From contig CAZYMF010000258.1 in the NCBI GenBank assembly GCA_964648215.1, positions 1 through 6,212 of the forward strand: DNA of 6,212 nt, in the 5' to 3' direction. A model generated the notes under the pieces. That model made no database searches. It saw only the letters and a list, made by a program, of their open reading frames with translations, and was not told the origin of the DNA. The position numbers were made by a program, and so were the translations under genes. Shown here in pieces: positions 1-5,860 of this stretch. The DNA comes from CAZYMF01 sp964648215. GTDB lineage: Bacteria; Desulfobacterota; Binatia; HRBIN30; JACQVA1. Numbering within the stretch: position 1 is the stretch's first letter; every line of letters starts with the position of its first letter.

Positions 1-879
1 AACTTTCAAGGCGAGGGTGGCGGCGCCACCTTCACCATCAACGGCATGGACGAAGAAGGTGAGTTTCGCCACTTGAAGGTCGGCGGCGAGTCGATGGCCT
101 TCGTCGGTCGCCACGGCGGTCCGATCGACAACCCGGAGAACCTGCGCGGCACCGGCATGGTCTTCCTCTTCGAGCCGCAGGACGCCGCCAACGTCAGCTT
201 CCTCGCCAAGCGCAAGAACGACTGGACCAGCAACGACCAGGTCTGGGGCTACATCCCCGCCAACCGGCGCGTGCGCCGGCTGAGCTCGGCGTCGCGCTCC
301 GACCCCATCGCCGGCATGGACATCTTCGCCGACGACGGCAACTGCTACGCCGGCAAGGTCGAGTACTTCAAGTGGAAGCTGGTCGGCGAGCGCCAGGTGC
401 TCGCCCCGGTGATCGGCCCCTACGCCTTGCCGATGAAGCCCGTCAGCGCAACGCGCTTCGAGGTCGACATTCCCTACATGCGCGCCGTCTACGAGACCCC
501 CGGCGCCAAGGGCGTGCCCTGGCTGATCGTCGACGGGCTGGTCTACGTCCCGCGCGACGTCTACGTCGTGGAAGGCGAGTCGAACGACCCGCAGTACAAC
601 TTCTCCAAGGTGATCTTCTACTTCGACAAGGATCTCTTCCAGATCTACTGGAAGCTGGTCTACAACCGCGCCGGCGAGTACTTCTACAACGCCGCCTGCG
701 GCCATCACTTCGCCAAGAACGCCGACGACACGTACTCCGCCGTGGCCAACGACGTCGTCGTCGGGGTGAACGACAAGACCAACCGTGCCGCCTTCGGCGG
801 CCGCTACACCTCGCAGTTCCTCGAGCGCAGCTTTCCCGCCGGCCGTTTCACCCTGCACACCCTGTCGGGCGGACGCTGA
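1..879 (+). CDS. DUF1329-family protein, C-terminal part (5' end outside window)
   Basis: The frame is open from base 1 and ends at TGA 877-879, giving 292 visible residues. ATG at 46 is internal: the reading continues upstream in sense and no SD precedes it. DUF1329 proteins are usually about 400-470 residues with an N-terminal signal peptide, so roughly the first third is missing. Recognisable elements are QVWGYIPANRRVRRL (about residues 80-94), then SDPIAGMDIF (about 100), and an aromatic-rich C-terminal half with WKLVYNRAGEYFYN (about 217-230). The family is exported (periplasmic or outer-membrane associated, LolA/LppX-like beta fold) and often sits near steroid, phenol or hydrocarbon degradation genes; its biochemical role is not established. 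Only about 15 of some 290 codons end in A or T, a clearly higher third-position GC than in the genes to the right. Family call is from memory of the motifs; the role is unknown. Confidence 0.8.
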   Translation, partial: NFQGEGGGATFTINGMDEEGEFRHLKVGGESMAFVGRHGGPIDNPENLRGTGMVFLFEPQDAANVSFLAKRKNDWTSNDQVWGYIPANRRVRRLSSASRSDPIAGMDIFADDGNCYAGKVEYFKWKLVGERQVLAPVIGPYALPMKPVSATRFEVDIPYMRAVYETPGAKGVPWLIVDGLVYVPRDVYVVEGESNDPQYNFSKVIFYFDKDLFQIYWKLVYNRAGEYFYNAACGHHFAKNADDTYSAVANDVVVGVNDKTNRAAFGGRYTSQFLERSFPAGRFTLHTLSGGR

Positions 880-1058
880 GCCGGGTCGGTCCGCCCTTCC
901 TCATCGGCGACCCCCCGGGCGGGCTCTACGTGTCCCCGGGGAGAGCCATCGGCGGCACCCTTCAGAACATACCTCTGTGCACCAGCCGCACGCAGGTCGG
1001 CTGCGCCATCGGCTACGACTCGCTTTTCGAGGAGTCACGGCGCCCGGCGCGTGCGCGT
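880..1058. other. Convergent intergenic region with small inverted repeats
   Basis: This 179-bp stretch lies between the 3' ends of the DUF1329 gene (+) and the small membrane-protein gene (-). No convincing gene is seen. Three small hairpins are visible: GGCTCT/AGAGCC (922-927 with 942-947, 14-nt loop containing CCCCGGGG), CGCAG/CTGCG (991-995 with 1001-1005, loop GTCGG), and GACTC/GAGTC (1017-1021 with 1032-1036), the last 22 nt beyond the stop of the leftward gene. None is followed by a T-run, so any termination here would not be a textbook intrinsic terminator. Confidence 0.5.
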
Positions 1059-1523
1059 TCATAGAACGAGGCAGGTCAGGGAAGCCAGCAGGAGGATCGC
1101 GGACAGAACGGTCATCGGGGTATTGAGAGACAGAAATCGCTGCACCCGATCCGGAGCGATGTTGCCCTTGACGAGCAGCTCACGTTCGAGGGACGCAAAT
1201 CCGCTGCCGAAGAAGATCAGCACGAAGAGCCACTGCGAGCCGGCGGCGGCCAGAGACAGCGCGTCGATCCGATCGGCGCGCCACAGAAGCACTTCGTAGG
1301 CGTTGGTGAGGAGCAGCGCGAGGATGAACAGGTTGTCGAAAAGAAGCTCGGGCTTCTTCTCCCGGATGAATACGGGATAGCTCTGCCGAAACATCTCGGT
1401 TCGGTTCGACTCGAAGATCCAGTTGAAGAAGCGGCCGAGCAGAAGGGCATGTCCGGCCATTGCTCCGGCGGCGATTCCCGTCGCCAGAATGGCGAGCAGC
1501 CATGCGACCGAGAGGAGATCCAT
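1059..1523 (-). CDS. Small four-helix membrane protein, possibly DUF1772/anthrone-oxygenase-like
   Basis: The product is 154 residues with four clear hydrophobic segments, near residues 4-33, 60-81, 89-112 and 130-154. The loop between the first two is charged and conserved-looking (FNWIFESNRTEMFRQSYPVF, 33-52). Its size, four-helix topology, the VKGNIAPDR stretch (118-126) and the last helix FLSLNTPMTVLSAILLLAS recall the DUF1772 family (anthrone oxygenase-like), but this match is tentative. ATG at 1523 is chosen because the hydrophobic N-terminus starts right after it. The frame is open much further upstream, but that part is antisense-like arginine-rich shadow of the VOC gene. ATG lies 11 nt after the VOC stop; a TTG four codons upstream overlaps that stop. 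No good SD precedes either, so translational coupling to the VOC gene is likely. It is probably the last gene of the leftward operon. Function unknown. Confidence 0.75.
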   Translation of the reverse strand: MDLLSVAWLLAILATGIAAGAMAGHALLLGRFFNWIFESNRTEMFRQSYPVFIREKKPELLFDNLFILALLLTNAYEVLLWRADRIDALSLAAAGSQWLFVLIFFGSGFASLERELLVKGNIAPDRVQRFLSLNTPMTVLSAILLLASLTCLVL

Positions 1524-1534
1524 GCCCACGAGGA

Positions 1535-2560
1535 TCAAGCGAGCCGGTCGTGCAGGCGCAGCAGCGGCATGGCCGCCCGCATGAAGAACGCAGGAGGCAG
1601 CCAGGCAATGCTCTGCACCTCGACGAACTCGATGGTGGTGCCGTCGGGGTCCTGGATATAGGCCACCAATCCCCGCGAGCCGCTTCCCATGTTGATCTTC
1701 ACGGGAGGCAGATAGATCTCGATGCCCTGCTTCTGCATGGAGGCGACCGTGGCCGTCAGGTCGCTGACGTCGAGGCAGACCTCCATGCAACCGATATCGC
1801 CCCAGCAGCGGCCGTCGTAGAGATGCTTCCCCTTTCGACCCGGGACCTCGAAGAGCTTGACGACGCCCCGGGTGAGAAGCTTCGCCAACGGGCCCGAGGC
1901 CGGCGCGGAGCGCTCGAGGATCGCCATTCTCATCGGCCAAGCGTCCCCGGTGACCGCGTCCATTTCCGGGATACGCCCGTCACACTCGTAGAGCACGCGA
2001 TCGAACCCGAGCGCGGAGCCATAGAACTTCTTCGATCGGTCGAGGTCCGACACGCCAATGCCCACGTGGGTCACGCCGCGCACCTCCGGCTTGGGGGCTC
2101 CGGTGCTTGCGGGCGACAGATTTTCGGTCAGCTGCAAGGGAAGGCCGTCCGGATCCCGCAGGTACGCGTAGCGCCAGCGGCGGCCCTGCTCGAGCTCGAG
2201 GTCGCAGACCGGGGTGAGAAACCGCGCACCGTTCGCCTCGAGGTCGGCGACGACCTTTTCGATGTCGTGCACGCCGTAGCCGACCTCCAGAACCCCGTAA
2301 TCGCCGTAGCCACCTTCTTCGGGAAACGGCTTGATCGGCTTCGACTTGTGCTCGATGAGCTCGATGATGCCGCCGCCCCTGGCGTTGACGGCCATCATCA
2401 TGCGCATGGTTTCCACACTGCCGATCACCGCCGCCATCTCCTTGGAGGCGATGGTGAGATCGTTCAGCTTCACCTTGAAGCCGAAGTGTTTCTTGTAGAA
2501 ACCGTACGTCGTATCGACGTCTCGAACTCCCTGGCCGACGTGTTGCAGCGCGTTGATCAT
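1535..2560 (-). CDS. Two-domain VOC (glyoxalase/extradiol dioxygenase superfamily) protein
   Basis: The product is 341 residues with two tandem glyoxalase/VOC domains, about 5-147 and 162-315. Each opens with the family pattern: ALQHVGQGVRDVDTTYGFYK at 4-23 and THVGIGVSDLDRSKKFY at 164-180. Each ends with RDPDG or QDPDG followed by the last metal-ligand strand (LPLQLTEN near 143, TIEFVE near 311). Candidate metal ligands are H7, E67, E92 and Q143 in domain 1, and H165, E238, E260 and E311 in domain 2; in classical glyoxalase I the third ligand is His, here Glu in both. The superfamily includes extradiol dioxygenases, 4-hydroxyphenylpyruvate dioxygenase, glyoxalases and epimerases, and the substrate cannot be read from sequence. 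A tail of about 25 residues (317-341) follows domain 2. ATG at 2560 is supported by GAAGGAG eight bases upstream, although the frame stays open beyond it. It is the third gene of the operon, 59 nt after the M24 gene and 11 nt before the membrane-protein gene. Cytoplasmic. Confidence 0.9.
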   Translation of the reverse strand: MINALQHVGQGVRDVDTTYGFYKKHFGFKVKLNDLTIASKEMAAVIGSVETMRMMMAVNARGGGIIELIEHKSKPIKPFPEEGGYGDYGVLEVGYGVHDIEKVVADLEANGARFLTPVCDLELEQGRRWRYAYLRDPDGLPLQLTENLSPASTGAPKPEVRGVTHVGIGVSDLDRSKKFYGSALGFDRVLYECDGRIPEMDAVTGDAWPMRMAILERSAPASGPLAKLLTRGVVKLFEVPGRKGKHLYDGRCWGDIGCMEVCLDVSDLTATVASMQKQGIEIYLPPVKINMGSGSRGLVAYIQDPDGTTIEFVEVQSIAWLPPAFFMRAAMPLLRLHDRLA

Positions 2561-2568
2561 GCTCGTGA

Positions 2569-2575
2569 CTCCTTC
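2569..2575 (-). promoter_or_regulatory. Shine-Dalgarno of the VOC gene
   Basis: On the minus strand GAAGGAG lies eight bases before ATG 2560-2558. It decides the start: the same frame is open for another 219 codons upstream, but that part is antisense to the M24 gene. Confidence 0.8.
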
Positions 2576-2619
2576 GCGGCCGGTGGCGGCGCACTCGAGT
2601 GGAGGCCTCCGCGGCTCGA

Positions 2620-3897
2620 TCAGACGAGAGGGCCTTCGAACGGCAGGGTTCGGATGTCCTTGCGGAACGAAGGCAAGCGATCGAAGCCGTTCTTGGTCAC
2701 CACGACAAGGTCTTCGTTTCCGTATACCTCCGGGATGATCGTGGAGAGATCGGACTCGCCTTCCTTGAAGCTGGCGCCGCTCCAGTCCACGACCCACACT
2801 TCGACGGCCATCACCATGCCTTCCGCGAGCACCGATTCCTCCTCCTCGGCGATCATCGGCGGCTCGTGCGGGTTCAGTCCGACGCCATGCCCTGCCATCT
2901 CGATCGTCGGGTTGATGCCCGCGTCGATCAGGCTGCCATTGAGGACTTCCATCAGGTGCTTGGTCGGCACGCCCGGCTTGATCGCGCGGATGGCGGCTTC
3001 CTGCGCCCGATCCACGGCCTCGGCCTTGCGCCGGGCGGTGTCGGGGAGCGGTCCGATCTGGAAGCACCGGCAGCAGCTGCCGTAGTAACCCTTGTAGGTC
3101 GGCAGCGGCTCGAAGACGATGCGGTCCCCCCGGGAAAGGGTCACCTCGTCGTAGAAGGAAGGCGTGTCCGGCATCGGGATGCGCCGGGACGAGGCCGTCG
3201 CGATCGGCGGAGAACAATCTTCGGTGTACTCGAGGATGGCGCGGCGGAGCATCCGCCCCATGTCGCGCTCGTTCATGCCGGGCTCGAAGCTCGCCACCAC
3301 GTCACCGTACGCGCGCACGATGGCCTGCGTCGCCTTGCGCAGGGCTTCGACCTCGCTCGGCGACTTGATCATTCGGCACTGCCAGATCAGCTCGCACGCA
3401 TCCACGAAGGTGGCGCCGTCGAGGGACTGCCGGAAGCGATCGATGTCGTTGATCGGCCGCGGCACGCACATGCCTCCGAGCCATCCCGACTCCAGCCCGA
3501 CCCGGCCGCGCCCGCAGCCCAGGTCTCTCACGACTCCGGCGATGTCCGCGGGAAGCTCCCGGGTGTTCTTGGTGACGTGCGCCTTGAAGGCGAGGCGGAT
3601 GTCGTCGAGATACGTATACCCCTCGGCGACTCCGGTGAAGAAATCGGGCACCACGATCACCGGGTCCTTCTCCAGCGGCAGGAGGTAGACGGCGGGCTGG
3701 ATGCTCATGGCGCTCCAGTGCAGGGACTGGAAACCGGAGAAGTAGCGGATGTCGACGGGATCCCAGAGAACCAGGATGTCGATCTTTTGCTCGGCCATGT
3801 GCGCTCTCGCCCGCCGCATCCGGTCTTCGTACTCGGCGCGTGGAAAGTCCGCGTAGAGCGGGGTGTCCCACATTCTTTTTTCCTGCTGGATGATCAT
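2620..3897 (-). CDS. M24 family creatinase/prolidase-fold protein lacking the metal-binding aspartates
   Basis: The product is 425 residues, close to creatinase and prolidase size. The N-terminal creatinase domain covers about 18-175 (EYEDRMRRARAHMAEQKIDI, then the YFSGF motif at 52-56). The linker RMIKSPSEVEALRKA (175-189) is the signature that leads into the pita-bread catalytic domain. There GHGVGLNPHEPP (336-347), GMVMAVEVW (360-368) and NEDLVVVTKNG (394-404) retain the His337, Glu366 and Glu395 positions of the family. The two Asp ligands are absent: the usual GDxVxxDxG reads GDRIVFEPLP (257-266) and the usual GYxxDxTRTF reads GYYGSCCRCF (270-279). This recalls metal-independent creatinase, which hydrolyses a C-N bond in creatine, but creatinase's catalytic His (near residue 232 there) has no obvious counterpart in the RRIPMPDTP region (238-246). 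ATG 3897 is chosen for AAGGAGG seven bases upstream. Cytoplasmic; second gene of the operon, 46 nt after tetR. Substrate unknown; an amidinohydrolase, ectoine-hydrolase-like or lyase role is possible. Confidence 0.9.
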   Translation of the reverse strand: MIIQQEKRMWDTPLYADFPRAEYEDRMRRARAHMAEQKIDILVLWDPVDIRYFSGFQSLHWSAMSIQPAVYLLPLEKDPVIVVPDFFTGVAEGYTYLDDIRLAFKAHVTKNTRELPADIAGVVRDLGCGRGRVGLESGWLGGMCVPRPINDIDRFRQSLDGATFVDACELIWQCRMIKSPSEVEALRKATQAIVRAYGDVVASFEPGMNERDMGRMLRRAILEYTEDCSPPIATASSRRIPMPDTPSFYDEVTLSRGDRIVFEPLPTYKGYYGSCCRCFQIGPLPDTARRKAEAVDRAQEAAIRAIKPGVPTKHLMEVLNGSLIDAGINPTIEMAGHGVGLNPHEPPMIAEEEESVLAEGMVMAVEVWVVDWSGASFKEGESDLSTIIPEVYGNEDLVVVTKNGFDRLPSFRKDIRTLPFEGPLV

Positions 3898-3904
3898 GGC
3901 GTCG

Positions 3905-3911
3905 CCTCCTT
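3905..3911 (-). promoter_or_regulatory. Shine-Dalgarno of the M24 gene
   Basis: AAGGAGG on the minus strand, seven bases before ATG 3897-3895. It places the start 40 codons inside the longest open frame; the excluded extension is rich in Ser, Arg and Pro and overlaps the end of the TetR gene. Confidence 0.85.
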
Positions 3912-3943
3912 TTGGGCAGCGAGATACGAACGTCCCGCTCGGC

Positions 3944-4606
3944 CTATGCGCCGGACCGACGGGAGCTCTGGAGAAAGGATCGCGCAGACTCGACGATGAG
4001 GGCGATCTTGTCCTCATCGGTCAGCTTTCGAACCCCGGTTCTGAAAAAGGCGTTGAAGCGCCGGCCGTGGTACTCGGAAACGAGCGAGTAGGCGTAAAGC
4101 GTCATTTGACTGTCGAGGAAGTGAGCGATCAGATCGCTGCGGATATCCGGATCGATCTCCCCGCCTCTCTTGCCTTCCTCCACCAAGCGCAGAAATAGAT
4201 TTCTTCCCTCCCGTTCGATCTTCTCGGCAACGTGACCCGAGAACTTGTTCATCGAACACGAGGTGAGATCAGCATAGAGCTCGACGTAGGGGCGGTAACG
4301 CTTGAGGAAACGGTCGAATCCCCGGAAGAGGGCTTCGAGGGAGTCGAAGAAAGAGGCGCCGTCGGCCGTGAACCTCGTGAACAGCTCGTGAACCATCACG
4401 TCGACACCGTGGTCGATCACGGAGAGGAAGAGCTCTTCCTTGCTCTTGCAGTACTTGTAGAGAGCACCGTTCGAGATCCCGGCCGTCGCGCAGATCTCGG
4501 ATACCTTGGCCCGATGCACGCCGTGGGTCGCGAAGACCTTGGCAGCGCTGTCGAAAATCTTCTCCTGCCGCTTGGAGGGCAGCTTCTTGAACGTCTCCCG
4601 CATCAT
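3944..4606 (-). CDS. TetR/AcrR-family transcriptional regulator
   Basis: The product is 220 residues, the usual TetR length. The N-terminal DNA-binding domain covers about 12-60: KIFDSAAKVFATHGVHRAKV (16-35) then EICATAGISNGALYKYCKSK (37-56) and EELF, a standard TetR helix-turn-helix with the G-LY-YF-like recognition helix (here GALYKYC). The remainder is an alpha-helical ligand-binding domain that varies between family members; its ligand cannot be predicted. Two consecutive ATG codons (4606-4604 and 4603-4601) are possible starts; only a weak GCGAG lies just upstream, so expression may be low. It is the first gene of the leftward operon, 46 nt before the M24 gene, and is divergent from the LLM gene with 159 bp between the two starts. 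It therefore probably represses its own operon and the LLM gene until a substrate or intermediate binds (inference). Confidence 0.93.
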   Translation of the reverse strand: MMRETFKKLPSKRQEKIFDSAAKVFATHGVHRAKVSEICATAGISNGALYKYCKSKEELFLSVIDHGVDVMVHELFTRFTADGASFFDSLEALFRGFDRFLKRYRPYVELYADLTSCSMNKFSGHVAEKIEREGRNLFLRLVEEGKRGGEIDPDIRSDLIAHFLDSQMTLYAYSLVSEYHGRRFNAFFRTGVRKLTDEDKIALIVESARSFLQSSRRSGA

Positions 4607-4678
4607 CTCGCTAGAGACTGTCTACTCTCTTGAGATATTCCAATTTTTTCTTGCAAATTCAAGATTATTATGACCAAA

Positions 4679-4696
4679 AGAGAGCGTGAGCTCTCT
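4679..4696. repeat. Perfect 7-bp inverted repeat, candidate TetR operator or leader hairpin
   Basis: AGAGAGC-GTGA-GCTCTCT is a perfect inverted repeat with a four-base centre. If the TATTAT at 4666-4671 is the -10 of the LLM promoter, the transcript would start near 4678 and this repeat would cover the start point, a typical repressor position. It could instead form a 5' leader hairpin. The 18-bp length fits TetR-type operators. Confidence 0.45.
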
Positions 4697-4750
4697 CGAT
4701 TATTCGTACCGCACTCGGCTTTGCATTGTCAAGCTCCGGGTGGGCCCGCG

Positions 4751-4758
4751 GAAGGAGG
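4751..4758 (+). promoter_or_regulatory. Shine-Dalgarno deciding the LLM GTG start
   Basis: GAAGGAGG stands seven bases before GTG 4766-4768. The frame also has an ATG at 4670, but that codon overlaps the putative -10 and has no SD, and the 32 residues in between do not look like LLM sequence. Confidence 0.85.
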
Positions 4759-4765
4759 AATTCGT

Positions 4766-5779
4766 GTGTCCAACGTGAAGGAGTTCGGGTTGTCGCTCGA
4801 GATCGCCAGCGCCGCCGAGATTACGAGGAGCGCGCGGCGCGCCGAGGAAGCCGGCTTCGGCAGCTTCTGGGTTCTCGAAGATCCCTTTTTTCGCGGGGCC
4901 TTCTCGCTCGCAGCAGCAGTGGCTTGCCAGACCGAGTCGCTGCGAGTCGGGATCAGCGTCGTCAATCCCTACACACGACACCCCGCCATCACCGCGATGG
5001 AGTTCGGCGCCTTGGACGAGATCTCCGGCGGTCGCGGCGTGCTCGGGATCGGGGCCGGTGTGCGTTTCTGGATGGAGGACCAGCTTCATCTGGCCTGGGA
5101 GAAGCCGAGACGTGCGATGCGGGAGATGATCGACGTGATTCGCGGACTGCTCCGCGGCGAGCAACTGACATACAGCGGAGACGTCTTCGCGCTCACGGAC
5201 GCCGCCCTACACTTCTCGCCGGCGCGCCCTGACCCGCCCATTCACCTCGGCGTGGTCGGACCGAAGAACCTTCAGATGGCCGGGGCGATCGCCGACGGCG
5301 TGATTCTGAGCACGCTGAGCAGCCCCGAGTACGTCCGATTTGCCCGTGAGCAGGTGAGACGCGGCGCGGAACGGACCGGCAGAGCGCTCGACGGATTCGA
5401 GGTCTCGGCCATTCTGCCGGTCTCCGTGTCGAACGACGCGAACCAGGCCCGGGAGGCGGTCAAGCCCGTGCTCGCCATCCTGCTCGGGCTCAGCGTGCCG
5501 AACGCGACCAGCCCTCTGTTGAGCTGTATCGATTTTCCCGAAGAGCTGCTGCAACAGTTCCGGGGACGCTTCGCCGCGGGCGATCTGCCGATGGATCTGG
5601 TCGACGACGAAATCATCGACACCTTCGCCATCGCCGGCTCGCCAGCGGACTGCGTCCGCAGGATGGCCAAGTTCGTCGATGCGGGTCTCGACATACCGAT
5701 CGTTTTGGAGATCCCGGGAGTCAGTCCGGAAGAGACGATCGACAACGTCAGAAGGTACTTCTTCCCGGAGTTCCTCTGA
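4766..5779 (+). CDS. Luciferase-like monooxygenase (LLM) family flavin/F420-dependent oxidoreductase
   Basis: The product is 337 residues, a typical single-domain LLM TIM barrel. Visible signatures are the first strand FGLSLE (7-12), helix ARRAEEAGFGSFWVLEDP (23-40), the VNPYTRHP strand and loop (66-73), LDEISGGRGVLGIGAG (83-98), PIHLGVVGPKNLQMAGAIADG (about 158-178), and the C-terminal AGSPADCVRRMAKFVDAGLD, which is the usual SP(E)-x(6)-AGxD ending. The RHP plus LDExSGGR-LGIGxG pattern is shared with methylene-tetrahydromethanopterin reductase-like (Mer) and F420-dependent members, but FMN use cannot be excluded from sequence. Such enzymes oxidise or reduce small organic substrates. Start GTG 4766 is chosen on the strong SD. 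It is transcribed away from tetR and is probably under its control. No clear intrinsic terminator follows. Cytoplasmic; substrate unknown. Confidence 0.9.
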   Translation: MSNVKEFGLSLEIASAAEITRSARRAEEAGFGSFWVLEDPFFRGAFSLAAAVACQTESLRVGISVVNPYTRHPAITAMEFGALDEISGGRGVLGIGAGVRFWMEDQLHLAWEKPRRAMREMIDVIRGLLRGEQLTYSGDVFALTDAALHFSPARPDPPIHLGVVGPKNLQMAGAIADGVILSTLSSPEYVRFAREQVRRGAERTGRALDGFEVSAILPVSVSNDANQAREAVKPVLAILLGLSVPNATSPLLSCIDFPEELLQQFRGRFAAGDLPMDLVDDEIIDTFAIAGSPADCVRRMAKFVDAGLDIPIVLEIPGVSPEETIDNVRRYFFPEFL

Positions 5780-5780
5780 G

Positions 5781-5851
5781 CCGTCGTTGCGTCGGCGCAC
5801 CGGCTTTGTTGCTCGACAGACCATGTCGGTCGCCTCAGCGATCAACGACGG
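5781..5851 (+). repeat. Long-range 9-bp inverted repeat after the LLM gene, overlapping the next SD
   Basis: CCGTCGTTG at 5781-5789 is exactly complementary to CAACGACGG at 5843-5851. Between them is a smaller hairpin, CGACA (5814-5818) with TGTCG (5824-5828) and loop GACCA. The right arm includes the first GG of the GGAGGAG SD (5850-5856) of the small ORF at 5861. In RNA the repeat could close off that SD or form the 3' end structure of the LLM message; either role is inference. Confidence 0.4.
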
Positions 5852-5860
5852 AGGAGAATC

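Larger units (their letters stand above)
4607..4765. promoter_or_regulatory. Divergent promoter/operator region between tetR and the LLM gene
   Basis: This 159-bp region drives genes in both directions. Its left half (about 4621-4680) is strikingly AT-rich against a GC-rich background. On the plus strand a TATTAT -10-like hexamer lies at 4666-4671, without a good -35 at 17 bp. On the minus strand TTGAAT (complement of 4657-4662) and AATATC (complement of 4634-4639) are 17 bp apart, a weak pair that would start the tetR message about 20 nt before its ATG. Inverted repeats at 4650-4663 (CTTG-N6-CAAG) and 4679-4696 are operator candidates. Promoter positions are guesses; the region's regulatory nature is well supported by the divergent layout. 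Confidence 0.6.

Noticed and set aside
372..1064. Alternative plus frame of 230 codons across the end of the DUF1329 gene
   Set aside because: Arg-rich low-complexity shadow in another frame of a gene with strong third-position GC bias and recognisable motifs.
1524..1940. N-terminal extension of the small membrane protein to 293 residues
   Set aside because: The extension overlaps the VOC gene in another frame, is arginine-rich and lacks an SD; hydrophobic protein-like sequence begins at ATG 1523.
1460..3085. Long plus-strand open frame of 541 codons opposite the VOC and M24 genes
   Set aside because: It is rich in Arg, His and Asp with no domain pattern, lacks an SD, and runs antisense to two well-supported genes; long antisense frames are expected at this GC.
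2599..3999. Plus-strand open frame of 466 codons opposite the M24 gene
   Set aside because: An antisense shadow with the same Arg/His/Asp-rich composition; the opposite strand carries clear M24 motifs and an SD.
4670..4765. Upstream ATG start for the LLM gene
   Set aside because: No SD there, it lies in the promoter-like AT-rich zone, and the strong SD at 4751-4758 points to GTG 4766.
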